This document shows, piece by piece, positions 23,663-34,654 of a DNA stretch of 64,000 bases (position 1 is the first letter of the stretch; every line of letters begins with the position of its first letter). Below the pieces are notes generated by a model. It did not search any database. It was not told the origin of the DNA and saw nothing but the letters and a program-made list of their open reading frames with translations. This stretch comes from Gonocerus acuteangulatus. Taxonomy: Eukaryota; Arthropoda; Insecta; Hemiptera; Coreidae. The stretch spans positions 59,462,459 through 59,526,458 of the forward strand of contig OX328124.1 of the NCBI GenBank assembly GCA_946811695.1, written 5' to 3'. A program made the position numbers and the translations under genes.

Positions 23663-25022
23663 TTTTTGTTGTATTTTTTTTATTTTTTGAATATATTTTT
23701 TTCGATTTATTTAATGAACCCCGTCGTAGAGGTAACGGAGTTTGAAATATAGGTGGGTTTTCTGCTTGATTCAGAAGCGGAGGTTTATTGTCCGTACTCC
23801 CATCAAGGAGTAGAGTCCCATCACTAGAGTCCTCCCTAGGAGGCCTAGGAGGAGGAGGCTTGGGAAGAGATAGAGCAGGGCCGGGAGGGGAGGGGAGAGG
23901 AGATACAGCCCTGAGAGAGGTGTTCTGGGACGGGAGAGAGAGAGGGTGAGGGGTTGAGAGAGAGGGGTAGGGTGTGACAGGGAGAGGAGAGAGGGAGGGG
24001 AGGTTGGTCAGGGGTGGGGGGTTGATTTGGTCAGTATGTGTCCTTGATCCCGAAGCTGTCGGGCTAATGCTAGTCCTAATACTGCTTGTCCTAATAAAGT
24101 CGTCAGTCTGGCATCCTACATCTATAGTTATTTTCTTATTTAATCTCGCTGCACCAGCGAAGTTCATATTACCTACAACTGGACGGATTTCTTTATATTT
24201 CTTTTTCGCTTCGTTATAAGGGATTTTCTCTTTAAACTGTAGGGTTTTAATTTCCCTTTCCTCTATTAATTTTGGGCAGTTCCTATCCATACTAGAGTGG
24301 TTATTTCCACAGTTAACACACTGCGGTACGAAACTTTCACAAGGTGAGCCTTTATGTTCTGTTCTTCCACAAGTATAACAGATAGGGTCTTTTGAGCAGC
24401 TATCGGCAAAATGCCCAAATCTTAAACAAGTTCTACATCTAATTGGATTTGGAACATACATTTTCACATTTATTTTTTGAAATCCTACGTAAATTATTTC
24501 TGGGATTGTGGGTAATGAAAAGGTAATTATATATAAATGCGTTTTCCTTTCGTTTCCTGATTTTTTGCTTATTATTCTTTTTATTTCCTTTACATTGTAT
24601 TTTCCCAACTCCTCTAGAATTTCATTTTCCTCTACTACATCTAAATCAGGGCAAAATATGACCCCCTTACTAATATTTAATTTCTCATGGGGAGTTACTT
24701 TTACTTTTAGATTTGAATCAAAATTGGTTAGGCCTAATAGTTTTTCAGATTGCTCTCTTGTTTTTGTTTCGACTAAAATAGTTCCATTTTTTAACTTTTT
24801 AACATTTTTTGGCTCCCCACAAAGGTTATTTATTGTTTTAAACATTAAAAATGGTGAGACTTTTTTAAGGTCTCCTTCCTCAAGTCTTTCAATTATTAAA
24901 AATTGGTTTTTATTAATATTTTTATTTTCTTTAGGTTCATTTAGACTAACCTCCGTAATATTTCTCCAGCTCCTTTTTACTTTTTTGTGTCTTGGAGAAT
25001 GGATATCGGGCGGTTTATTCAT
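23637..25022 (-). CDS. LINE ORF1, gag-like nucleic-acid-binding protein
   Basis: A 461-aa ORF1 protein of the LINE. ORF1 proteins of this group coat the element RNA and help form the ribonucleoprotein. Residues ~43-190 resemble the RRM/PRE-type region of arthropod gag-like ORF1 proteins. Three zinc knuckles follow: C196-C199-H204-C209 and C215-C218-H223-C228, both CX2CX4HX4C, then C235-C238-H242-C249 with the variant spacing CX2CX3HX6C. Residues ~335-398 are very rich in proline and serine, and the C-terminus is lysine-rich. The ATG at 25022 lies ~340 nt inside the inferred element 5' end and opens the longest frame. There are no internal stops. The last 26 nt overlap the start of the open spacer frame. 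Family assignment is firm; the RRM call is from general resemblance. Confidence 0.93.
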   Translation of the reverse strand: MNKPPDIHSPRHKKVKRSWRNITEVSLNEPKENKNINKNQFLIIERLEEGDLKKVSPFLMFKTINNLCGEPKNVKKLKNGTILVETKTREQSEKLLGLTNFDSNLKVKVTPHEKLNISKGVIFCPDLDVVEENEILEELGKYNVKEIKRIISKKSGNERKTHLYIITFSLPTIPEIIYVGFQKINVKMYVPNPIRCRTCLRFGHFADSCSKDPICYTCGRTEHKGSPCESFVPQCVNCGNNHSSMDRNCPKLIEEREIKTLQFKEKIPYNEAKKKYKEIRPVVGNMNFAGAARLNKKITIDVGCQTDDFIRTSSIRTSISPTASGSRTHTDQINPPPLTNLPSLSPLPVTPYPSLSTPHPLSLPSQNTSLRAVSPLPSPPGPALSLPKPPPPRPPREDSSDGTLLLDGSTDNKPPLLNQAENPPIFQTPLPLRRGSLNKSKKIYSKNKKNTTKSEDEMETT

Positions 25023-25364
25023 TTTTCTAAATAGTTATTACTCTATTTAAACTAATAGATTAAGATAAAATAAGTAAATAAGATAAAATATTTATTTATT
25101 CTTTTCACTGGTAACTGAAGTATTTCTTTTTTTTTTTTTTTTTTTTAAAGACGCAACTGCCGTCTTTTATAATAATAAATAGCCTAAGGTAATAATAAAT
25201 AGCCTATTTCTATTAATAATAATGAGAAAAAAAAAACATGAAAATTAAATATGGTTAAATGTTAATTCTATGACTTAGCTAGTAGAGCAAGTTAGGGTTT
25301 GCTCTATAGTTAATCCTCAGCAGCTCTCCGATGTTGTCTCGTTGACTGCCACTACTCGACTCCT
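25023..25364 (-). promoter_or_regulatory. LINE 5' UTR, presumed internal promoter region
   Basis: This is the 342-nt leader between the inferred element start (sense GGAGTCGAGTAGTGGC, just inside the 13-bp target duplication) and the ORF1 ATG. Full-length non-LTR elements carry their promoter inside the 5' UTR, so this is where it should lie. No specific promoter box was proven. A T run at ~25130-25146 (A run in sense) interrupts it. Confidence 0.55.
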
Positions 25365-25377
25365 CGCGGTGTGTATG
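25365..25377. repeat. LINE target-site duplication, right copy
   Basis: CGCGGTGTGTATG matches 17270-17282 exactly and marks the 5' side of the LINE. A SINE B head begins ~35 bp further right. Confidence 0.85.
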
Positions 25378-25410
25378 TAAACTCTTTTACCTCAGGATCA
25401 TTTAAATGGA

Positions 25411-25500
25411 GGTTGGATGGCCGTGAGAGTAAGGGCGTTAACAGTCTGTGCCTAGGGGCGTGGGTTCGATTCGCACTCCCGACTGTGGCTAGTCTTACGA
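25411..25500 (+). mobile_element. SINE B head fragment
   Basis: GGATGGCCGTGAGAGTAAGG and B box GGTTCGATTCGC are kept; the core and tail are missing or unrecognisable. It lies ~35 bp beyond the LINE target duplication. Confidence 0.65.
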
Positions 25501-25920
25501 AAAAAAGTCCGATTCGCAGGAACTGCGTCATCTTAGCGCGGTTCCGTTCTTATCTCTAGTGTTTATGAAGGCATAGAATAGAAAAAGTTATTACTTTGTT
25601 TAGATCAATAGCGAAACAGCTATCCAAATGAAATCTCAAACAAACCAGTCTTGAAAGGTCTTTGTTGATTTACAATCATACCTGTATGGGTCAGCTATAC
25701 CATAAGTCGGGCAGAAAGGCCTCCGCTCAGAGGCATTTGGAAAGCCTTGGGATCTCTCTCTTTAAACGCTACATTTCTAACAATAAATTGATCTTCTTAT
25801 TTTACTTAATCTGTTTTATTGTCAAATACATTATCTGACTATAAGCAATTTAAAAATAACAAGGAATAAAACAGACAAAAAGAATAGTTCGAATAAGGGA
25901 AATCAATTACTTAAACGTTT

Positions 25921-26440
25921 TAAGCACTTATTTCTCCGATTGACATCGCTTATTCAAAACTTTCTTTAAAACCTTTCTTGTAGACCATTTAGTAAGCTTT
26001 CGAATGGTAACCTTTCGCTTCCCAAGATTTTCAACCGTTTTCGAGATATTAAGAAATTATACGAAGTTCCCAAAACTTTTTATTATTTCTGACAACAGAA
26101 AATTGGTCTCATTTTACCTATCCTGTTTTACACACACATACATTTTCCTTACAAATACAACATAAGAAATTACAAAAATAAAAAGCAATAAAAAACCAAG
26201 GGAAAGAGACAAAAATTACAAAAAGAACGACAAAAACCCGTTCATAAGAACAAAACAGACGTATTTGAAGTTTTAAGCACTTATTTCTCCGATTGACATA
26301 ACCTAATCAAAAATAGTTTTAGAATCATTTTTGTAGAGAATTTAGTAAGCTTTCAAATAGTTTCAATCCACTTACCACGATTTCCCAACCGTGTTCGAGA
26401 TATTAATGAAAGTATACGAAGTTTCCAAAACTTTTCATGT
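25921..26440 (+). repeat. Two direct ~160-bp repeats
   Basis: 25921-26080 and 26277-26437 share AAGCACTTATTTCTCCGATTG, TTTAGTAAGCTTTC, GTTCGAGATATTAA-like and CCAAAACTTTT. A fragment with GGAAATTTATTAAGCTTTCG also occurs near 7172. Probably dispersed transposon debris of unknown type. Confidence 0.65.
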
Positions 26441-26764
26441 CTGTTCATAAAATATTTTATTCTAACCCTTCCTTAACTCCAAACGTAACATAACTTTCAA
26501 CATACTAGTTTTAATGAAAGTAGAACATGCAGATAATGTTTCAACTGAATCCCGTTATTCTAAGTACCCAAACCAAAAACGGTATTCAAAAACTATTTTT
26601 CCAATTTTCTCAACAACGGTTAAAGCTATCGCCTTGAAAATGGTTTCATTCGTTTTCCTAGCCCAAGAAGCCTATAAAACGAGTACTTACAAGCTTATGA
26701 ACTCAAAAACGTAAGCGTTACGATTTTTTCTGCGCGAATTTCGCCCCAAACGCCATCTTCCAGT

Positions 26765-26990
26765 GGGCGGATTTTGCTGGTTAACGAACTTGACCTTTCA
26801 AATTGAACGACAGATTTTTGTACCAAATTTCATCAAAATCGGACCATTCGTCTTCTATTTAGAGAGCGAACAGACAAATATATATATATATATAAATAAA
26901 TATATACATATATATATATATATATACAAATTTGAACCACCGTTATTTTCGGTTTCTAGGGGTTCTGAAACGCAAAATTTTCTAGTCGGC
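26765..26990 (+). mobile_element. Repeat family T, partial copy
   Basis: GGATTTTGCTGGTTAACGAA, TACCAAATTTCATCAAAATC, (TA)n at 26877-26931, and GTTATTTTCGGTTTCTAGGG. Confidence 0.6.
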
Positions 26991-27044
26991 ACTTCCGGAT
27001 CGTTTCATTGTATCAACCTTATAAGCGGGGTTCCTCCCTATGGG

Positions 27045-27165
27045 GGAGGGAGGAACCGCGCTAAAAGGACAGGCAACACCTCTATCCTGTCCGGAATTGG
27101 GTGGAACCTAGAAATAACTCGTCCAAAATATGTGTTGATAGTAAAGGGACGTAATAATGAAAAAC
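27045..27165 (+). mobile_element. SINE B core and tail fragment
   Basis: CACCTCTATCCTG, GGGTGGAACCTAGAAATAAC and CGTCCAAAATATGTGTTGAT correspond to the SINE B core and tail. The head is not recognisable. Confidence 0.6.
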
Positions 27166-27179
27166 AAATAAAAAAATGA

Positions 27180-27785
27180 AACAGATGACCTATGAAGTGA
27201 AAATGAAAAAAATATGAAATACCTATATTTTTTTTGGAAAGAGTGGTAGTGGATGATATAATATCGATAAAATCAACATTGATACAGCTATACAAATAGT
27301 CAATTTCGGCTATAATGTATGCCGGAATTAATGTTGAAAACCGAAAGGAATGTTTAGTTTCTAATCCGTTTTTGGTAACTAGTTCGGAAATAACGATGCA
27401 GCTTATTGTGATAGTCAGGTACGAAATGAATATCAGCTGTAAGGTTTGATCGCTTATAGTGATCAGTGTCAGGTGCGTCTGTTTAAGGGAGGTGAGGACC
27501 TCTGTGAATCATCATAGAACAATTTAGATTTCGTTTAAATTGAGTATTTACATTAATTTATAACTGTTAATGTTTCTCAATATTACTGTTAATTATTATT
27601 ATTATTCTATAATAATACATGAATGAACTTTTTTTGAGATTTAATTTTAACTGTATACTTGATTTACTGAAAGTAGTTAAAATATAGAGTTCATTGTAAT
27701 ACATTCATATTCATAGCAAAAATAATCTTAATTTTTCAACCTTTATACAATAGAGCCAAACTTTGTTTCTTTTAATTAATTAATT

Positions 27786-27818
<33 letters not shown>

Positions 27819-28586
27819 TTCTCCTTCTAGGGCCATTTCTTCATATATATTATATGAAGCAATTATATTATTGCACGGTAAATAAATATGTGCCACCGTC
27901 GACGTCAAGGAATTTCTTCCGCAAACGAAGATATATTATTATTAGGTTAAAATCAGCCGACACAACTGCACTTTATTTTTTTTTGTTTATGATATGATAT
28001 GATGATTTGGATGTCAAGGCGTTAAAGATAAAGATATTAGCATTTTTTTTTCTGTTACTGCTACCAGCTGCTCTTGGTGACGGCAATGCGGAAATAAAAA
28101 AAAAAAAATGTGTTTACTGCAATAAAGAAACGAGTGGTCTAATTTTCTGTAGTAGCCTTTCGAAATAAAAACAGAAATAATGACGTTGGCTGTACGGTTG
28201 AAGAAGTGGGTTAATGCGTGGAGTAGTTTCCTGTTTCCGGTAAGAATGCAACCGACAGCCTTATTGGGGCCTTCAACGACAACTCAAACTCACTTTCAGC
28301 TAGCTCTAGAAGGAAGTTTTCAAAAAGTAATTACAAATTCTCTAAATAAATGGGCAAAGGGAGAAAGAAGGTTATCTGACGGTGCAAATGAATAAGCATA
28401 ATATCTGACAAGGTCTAAATGTTTATAATGGATTCATAAAGCACATTTGTCCAGAATAGAACTGAGGAGTGCATATAACTCAGATGATAATCTTTTTCAC
28501 GTCCAACGCCAAAATGCTTCTGAAATAAATTCTCATGTCACCTTAATCTGTTTTTTTCTAAATACATTGAACCATTTTAACTGAAT

Positions 28587-28589
<3 letters not shown>
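27180..28589. other. No gene recognised
   Basis: Includes (AATT)n/A-run at 27775-27816. A 71-codon plus-strand frame at 28180-28395 has unremarkable composition and no motif I know. Confidence 0.5.

Positions 28590-28657
<68 letters not shown>
28590..28657. repeat. (TA)n microsatellite
   Basis: Uninterrupted TA run of ~67 bp. Confidence 0.95.
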
Positions 28658-28658
<1 letters not shown>

Positions 28659-29339
28659 TTTTCAAACCTTTAACTAATCCAGGTGTGTCAAGACGCTTGC
28701 GAAACATTGCCTCGCGAGAAATAACATACATGTTTCATAATACTTGAGCTTCTTGCAAGACATGAAACTGGTAAGACAACGTGTTAAAAACATATTGAGT
28801 TCTTGAACCTTCCCATTTACGGAATAAATTATTAGCTGGAAACACAATTAGATAAAGTGATTGTGCTACATAATCAGATTCCTCCAATAATATTTAAGTT
28901 TCAATGGAGTCGCGTTTTTATTTTGATAAATTTCTCAAGTTCATTTGGGATTTGTATTAATCTTTCCCTTTAGGCTATTATAGATTGTACAGTATAGAAG
29001 TAAATGGAAGATTATACTTATTCATGATTATTGCACAAGGTACATATTAACTGAGGGTCTATTGAATATTTATTTAACTTGATATTACGAGATGTAGACA
29101 GTTAGCCGTTGGTGGGATAAGAAGTCAAGGAAAAAAAAACTAATTTCGTTTACAGCCCTCCGCTCAAATTCAGGAACATAAATATGCTTTAGGTCCACCC
29201 GACAAACCTATGTAGTGTACTGTATAACATAAAGTCTTCTTTTTCGTACATGGCTACCGCGCATGCGCAAACGCCAGCGGATATTTTTTTGTAACGGGTT
29301 TTTCCAGTTTAGACATCACTAAAGCATATCTATGCTAAA
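28658..29339. other. No gene recognised
   Basis: Apparently single-copy sequence with no features identified. Confidence 0.5.
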
Positions 29340-29860
29340 AAGGCAGTTATTTCTGAGCTTATGAGTATCTTTGCCATTTCTTTACTTGGGGCTTTTGTTA
29401 ACTTACTCTTCTATCCAAAGTTCTGTATAAGACTACTGACCCATTTGTTCATTTAAAAAAAAAAAAACATTGTTTACCTAATATGAACTTAATTTAATTT
29501 AAATTGTAACGTACATTATTATTAACTACGAATTTTGGGACGGGTTATCTATAGATTACCACCCTTTTCTAGCCAGGATAGGGCTGATGCCTTTTCTTTT
29601 TTCTAAAGAAAACCCACCACCCCATAGTGGGAATTTTTTTAATATGAACTTAAAAAAAATGTTTTATAACATATTGTCATGATATAAATTTTGTCTTCCT
29701 GTTGTGATTATTCTCGCATGTAATGGTTTATACCAAAGAGCATACCGAAACGTTGGAAATATAAACGTTTCTAAAAATCCGACTATTTTTAGCCGAATCC
29801 CAAACACTCCTTTGCTACTTAACATTATGTTCACCATAATTGTCGGGCAAAATAGTGCCA
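29340..29860. repeat. Dispersed repeat pair, second site, with SINE B inserted
   Basis: The two segments match 16382-16560 (direct) and 16085-16290 (inverted). A SINE B fragment at 29521-29637 lies between them. Confidence 0.5.
29521..29637 (-). mobile_element. SINE B fragment, minus strand
   Basis: CTACGAATTTTGGGACGGGT, then TTACCACCCTTTTCTAGCCAGG and CCCACCACC: the reversed tail, core and middle of SINE B without the head. Confidence 0.75.
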
Positions 29861-29985
29861 AGCAATATTTTTAACAAAAAAATTCCGTCACGCAGGAGCT
29901 GCATAACTAAGCACTTTCCTCAGAATTGGGTAGTGTCGAGCGCATTCCTGAATAATTTGCTTAAAATAACCTATCTAGATAAATC
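29838..29985 (+). repeat. M1 terminal fragment fused to another repeat
   Basis: GGGCAAAATAGTGCCAAGCAA is the M1 arm. It is followed by GAGCTGCATAACTAAGCAC and ATTCCTGAATAATTTGCTTA, which recur at 52517-52600. Confidence 0.6.
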
Positions 29986-30129
29986 AATTTATTATTTATT
30001 TATTTATGAGGATTTAGAGCTAGCAACTGGGCGATAAGCTCTACAAACACGTAGAGTGCAAACAAAATAAAAATAAATAACACCTAATAAAATAAAAACA
30101 TAAATAACACCTGTTTCAATTCAATTCAA

Positions 30130-30345
30130 CCATAGTATAAAGTAAATCCCCCCCTCCGATCGACCGATTTAGTTCATTTTTACAACACTTCTTTCTTATT
30201 AGATACCCAGGACGTATACCGCGTTTCGTTACAATACAGCAGAAATTACGACAGGTATGAACAAATTAGTAATTTGGGTCCAGAGCAAACCCCCCTTCCT
30301 AATGAACCGATTTAGTTTATTTTTACAACACATTTTTCTCTTTGG
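30130..30345 (+). repeat. Two partial left modules of repeat family T
   Basis: ACCGATTTAGTTCATTTTTAC (~30164) and ACCGATTTAGTTTATTTTTAC (~30306) precede ACAACAC, with CGTTTCGTTACAATACAGC between them. Confidence 0.55.
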
Positions 30346-30350
30346 TTGTA

Positions 30351-30580
30351 TTACCGTGGGGTTGCGGAGGATGGAGGGCAAAGGATAGTATTACCTTGGG
30401 TTTGTGGGGGATCAAGGGAATAGGAAAGTATTACCCAGGGAATGCGGAGGATAGAGGGCAAAGGATAGTATTACCTTGGGTTTGCGGGGGATGAAGGGCA
30501 TAGGAAAATATGACCCTGGGGACACGTAGGATGAAAAGAAAGGGATAGTACTACTCTGGAAGTGAGGGTGAATGCAGGGC
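30351..30580 (+). repeat. 40-bp minisatellite, ~5.5 units
   Basis: Units start at 30351, 30391, 30431, 30471, 30511 and 30551, with TTACC(T/G)(T/G)GGG, GCGG(A/G)GGAT and GATAGTA. Alternate units resemble each other more closely, so the older repeat may be 80 bp. Confidence 0.85.
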
Positions 30581-30689
30581 TGTCCTCGTCCGGCATAGGT
30601 TGATGTACACATACATACCCTCACATACACACACATACATACATATATATATATATATAGTAACATTTCTCGCATTAAGAGAGGTAAGC

Positions 30690-31125
30690 TCCGAATTCCT
30701 CCACTATGCAAATGAATAATAAGATAAACCTCTGAAATCCACCAATTTCAGCTGAAGAATTCGGGCAAATCTCCTAATTCCTCCACTATTCGAAGGAATA
30801 ATAAGATACACCTCTAAAATGCACAACTTTCAGCTGAAGGATCCGGGTAAATCTATTTGCTTCGCTACGCAAATTAATAAGATAAACCTCCGACATCCAC
30901 CACTCTACAGCTGAAGGATCCGGGCCAATCTCTTAATTCCTCCACTATCCAGAGGAATAATATTTATTTATCGCACCGCATCTTTGGCGAAGTGCATAAG
31001 GAATAATAAGATACACATCTAAAACCCAACAATCTACAGCCGAAGGATCCGGGCAAATCTCCTAATTCCTCTACTATTCAAAGGAATAATAAGATAAACC
31101 TCTAAAAACCACTAATTTTAACAGA

Positions 31126-31132
<7 letters not shown>
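30690..31132 (+). repeat. 82-bp minisatellite, five units
   Basis: Units share AATTCCTCCACTAT, GGAATAATAAGATA, CAGCTGAAGGATCCGGG and CAAATCT. Unit 4 is interrupted by the 36-bp LINE stub. The end runs into repeat family T at ~31126. Confidence 0.85.
30963..30998 (-). mobile_element. 36-bp LINE 3'-end stub with 10-bp target duplication
   Basis: This short insert has a TATTTATT tail and a hairpin (GCACTTCGCC...GCGGTGC in sense) like other LINE 3' ends in the window. It interrupts one unit of an 82-bp minisatellite. AGGAATAATA occurs on both sides (30953-30962 and 30999-31008), and sister units show the uninterrupted site. It is an extreme 5' truncation. Confidence 0.7.
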
Positions 31133-31545
<413 letters not shown>

Positions 31546-31562
31546 CTACTCTCCTTCGGAGG

Positions 31563-31790
31563 AAAGTGCTAAAAGTTAACTGTAGCTGCCATATGTTGAA
31601 TATAAGGTGGGACTATCAGTCTATGATGATGCTACTAAGATATTACTACAATGGTATCTGTATGCTACTTAATCTGTTTGTTCCTAACCATTTTAACTGA
31701 TAATTCCGCACAATATCCAACATATAGCAGCTACAGTAAAGATTTGTTAAAAATGTTGCATGGCACTATTTTGCCCCGACACCTTCAATT
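31563..31790. mobile_element. MITE family M1, copy 3, left end deleted
   Basis: GTTAACTGTAGCTGCCATATG and ACATATAGCAGCTACAGT are the arms; the right end is CACCTTCAATT. The centre is inverted relative to copies 1 and 2 (GCTACTTAATCTG). Confidence 0.75.
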
Positions 31791-32537
31791 GTCCTTTGGC
31801 GATACCTTCATAGAGAATTAGGGCTGCTGATGATTAAAAATTTGCACCATGCGTTTTACAGCTGTCAGCATAAACACAAACGCAGCGGGGGACTGGTAAA
31901 AACCCCAAAGCCCAACGGAGCGTATCCGATGCATGATGTATGGTAGAGAAAAGCCCTCGTGGCGAATCCCCCAGTGTCCCTTACCCTCGCCTGGAATTAA
32001 TGGCTTGTAAACAAACCGGACATGGAACGGGTAAGCCCTGCGAAACGAGCTGCGGACGCGAGCTTCCTACAAACACCCGGAGGATTAGCTTTCATACTAA
32101 TGGGATTTGGATTTGGCTCGTCCCCGGGTCGTAGTAATCCTTCCTCGTTTTAATAAACAATCGCCTGGCAGGGATTAAATTGAACAAATACACAGTACAG
32201 CACACACATGCAGGATTACGATATTTCTCGTGAGGGGAAATGGGACGAAAATGTTAAATTTGAGAAATGTTTTGCCCTTCGTATTGAAGTAGGATAGGAA
32301 CAGAAGACAAATCATACCAGAACGGAGAAGATACAGAGCTACTTCAGATTTGGATCGAACCCTGTTCACGGAATTTCGGCTTAGGCGTAGTTTTGTTACA
32401 TCATGCCAAATATTGACGTTTACCCTTCGTATTAAAGTAGGAAACGAATGGATATAGGACGAGAGTACAACTTATATCCAAACTGAAAAGATTCAGAACC
32501 TTGTTGGCGAATTGCTGGATGGTGGAAAATTGATGTT
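31791..32537. other. Unassigned, G+C-richer block 31860-32150
   Basis: 31860-32150 is notably richer in G+C and repeat-free, possibly constrained. A 64-codon open frame there (31940-32134) has no known domain. CCCTTCGTATTRAAGTAGG recurs at ~32275 and ~32421. Confidence 0.4.
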
Positions 32538-32918
32538 CCAAGGATGAAATAATGGTCGAAAATTCCTATAAGTGTTTTATTGGCAAAACGTTTGCAGGGA
32601 ATAAGCCCCATTTTCAATGCCCTGTGACACAATACAATAATTAAAACAGGTTCAATTTAATACAGATTAAAATAACAATACAATTATAACAAACAATAAT
32701 CGTAAAACCCGAGACCACATTTTAATATAATATAAAACACCATTATGCCAATTTATTAAAAAGTCACATGTCAATAAAAAGTTAAAACACACATTCAAAC
32801 AATAAATAATAAATACTTTCATTCTATCACATAAACACACATGCAGGAATAAAATAAATAAACGTTTTGCCAATAAAACACTTGTGGGAATTTTCGACCA
32901 TTATTTCATCCTCGGATT
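32538..32918. mobile_element. MITE with 57-bp TIRs
   Basis: TCCAAGGATGAAATAATGGTC at 32538 is the inverse of GACCATTATTTCATCCTCGGA ending at 32918. The arms extend ~57 bp through GTGTTTTATTGGCAAAACG. The AT-rich centre has no coding capacity. No clear target duplication. Confidence 0.8.
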
Positions 32919-33284
32919 CAGAACTATTACCGATTAGAAATGGATCATTATTGCAAATTGCGGATTTTCTTTTATATAATGCAAAATATTGACTTTAAGA
33001 AGGGTAAAAAACGTCTGATGTGTCCAGAATTAAAGGTAAGAAATTATTTATTTCAGTACACTGCACTGTAGTGTGACTTTGATCGGAGGAATTTTATATA
33101 ACAAGCGGTACGTTCGAATGGCGAAACAGTTTTTTCAAGCCACCTCTTGTATGAAATTTGAACTGGTTTTAATTTTAAGTAAGGCTGTATTTTGGGTTTT
33201 TAGTAAGGGACAGAAATTGAAAAATTACAATCATCCTAAATTTTCATTAAACACAAGACATAATTTAAAATACCCTGTTTTCAT

Positions 33285-33488
33285 TACTTTTCAACACAAA
33301 AATGAGAGTTTTTCAGTTATGACTATGAAAAACATTAGTAAATATCTCTCTCAATAACCAAAACTGTATTTACTAGCCTCAAAGCTTGTACACGTGAGGG
33401 CACTTGTGTCACTCTCCCTGCTACAAAGGCAAGAGTGACACATTTTCAGCAGAGTTTTTTCTTCAGTTGTGTCACTTTAGAAATACTA

Positions 33489-33490
<2 letters not shown>
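33285..33490. mobile_element. Second copy of the 16-bp-TIR MITE, left end degraded
   Basis: TTTTTCAGTTATGACTATG, CTTGTACACGTGAGGGCAC and AGTTGTGTCACTTTAGAAAT match 63130-63335. The left TIR is mutated. A (TA)n tract follows at 33491. Confidence 0.75.

Positions 33491-33546
<56 letters not shown>
33491..33546. repeat. (TA)n microsatellite
   Basis: TA run directly abutting the right TIR region of the 33.3-kb MITE copy. Confidence 0.95.
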
Positions 33547-33548
<2 letters not shown>

Positions 33549-33654
33549 TCATCCTAGTAGTGTACATGTACATTAATAACGTTCATGGAATGAAATCACC
33601 AAACAAGCGATACATTTATTTAATATTAATAATAATTATAATTGCTGATCCGTA

Positions 33655-33735
33655 ATATTTATTATTTAAATTTTAACGTCCATTCATCATTGACTACGAA
33701 TTTTAGGACGAGTTATCTATAGGTTATAACCTTCG
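33655..33735 (-). mobile_element. SINE B tail fragment, minus strand
   Basis: TTTTAACGTCCATTCATC and CTACGAATTTTAGGACGAGT, then TATCTATAGGTTATAACC, match the reversed tail and core edge of SINE B. Confidence 0.65.
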
Positions 33736-33782
33736 TAATAAAATAAATATCAAGAAGTGCAATATGCTTTTGTGGATTAAAT

Positions 33783-33787
<5 letters not shown>

Positions 33788-33820
<33 letters not shown>
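33788..33820. repeat. A33 homopolymer
   Basis: Pure A run following AATTAAATTAAATT; probably a retroposon tail, but the body is not recognised. Confidence 0.8.
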
Positions 33821-33821
<1 letters not shown>

Positions 33822-34654
33822 AGACTAGTTTTTAAGATAGGATAAGAATAACATACAGGTGCGTATAAATATTAAAAAAAAAATGTGCTTACATATTTAT
33901 TTAAGAGTAAATCCTAAGCTTTGTATTAGAAAAACAAAAGAAAAACGATTTAACAGCTGGACGATTAAAACAGTAAGTTGTTCGTCCTAAATTTCTTTCC
34001 TTTCCATTCCATTTTGTGGACTAAAGGAAGCGTTCAAAAAAGTAATTTCTAACGTTTTTATATTATCGTTGTAAGAGAATGCCCCCTTTTCCCCATGGAA
34101 CTGCAAGTAACGGTAAGTTGGTATTCCCAAGCCACGAAAACAATATAAAATGTTTAAGAGTCATGAAATTCACTATAAATAAAAAGGAGCGGATAGACCA
34201 TACCGGTTTACATCCGCACTTTGCTCTAAAAGGTTTGAACTAAAACGTGCGATAAAAGCGCAGTAACCGTTACTCCCCCGCAGGGCGGGCTCATCTTTTA
34301 CAGGCTCTGCTTTAAAATAAAATGTTCCGGGGGGGGGGGGTTAGTGGCCCTAGATTAAACTACACTGTTCTCCTCTCTCGCTTATATAATGGACGCCAAG
34401 CAAGGGAATGCTTTTCTCTTTATATTTTATGCCTTACTAAAATAATAACATTCGAAGCAGACTACCTTTTTTGTATTTGTTACTAATGCATCGGAAAAAT
34501 AACAACTAAAATTTTATTTTTTTGGCAATTGGAGACAAAACTGTTTCTTGTTCCTTAAGTAGAAGATACATATCAATGGTCACAGAGAATAAGTTGGTAG
34601 GTAGAAAAATGAGTTAAGCGCAATGTGATTAATTTCTAAAACTCATGGTTAGTC
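33821..34654. other. No gene recognised
   Basis: Contains a G10 run at ~34330. No coding or element signature. Confidence 0.5.

Larger units (their letters stand above)
17283..25364 (-). mobile_element. Full-length I-like non-LTR retrotransposon (LINE)
   Basis: An ~8.1-kb LINE copy read on the minus strand. Its limits come from a perfect 13-bp direct repeat (CGCGGTGTGTATG) at 17270-17282 and 25365-25377, the target-site duplication expected from target-primed reverse transcription. Sense order is 5' UTR (25364-25023), ORF1 (25022-23637), open spacer, ORF2 (23103-19429), long A-tract-rich 3' UTR (19428-17283), and terminal (TAACC)4. Both ORFs are uninterrupted, so the copy looks young. Endonuclease, RT, RNase H and C-terminal CCHC in ORF2, with a separate zinc-knuckle ORF1 and a spacer between them, match the I clade layout; the Drosophila I factor also has a spacer and a short-repeat 3' end. 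Clade assignment is by domain content only. Other RNase H-bearing groups (Loa, Outcast, Ingi) cannot be excluded without a tree. Confidence 0.93.

Noticed and set aside
19583..24219. Plus-strand frames of 60-180 codons opposite the LINE ORFs (e.g. 19583-19927, 24508-25050)
   Set aside because: They are antisense shadows of ORF1 and ORF2 with no recognisable domain.
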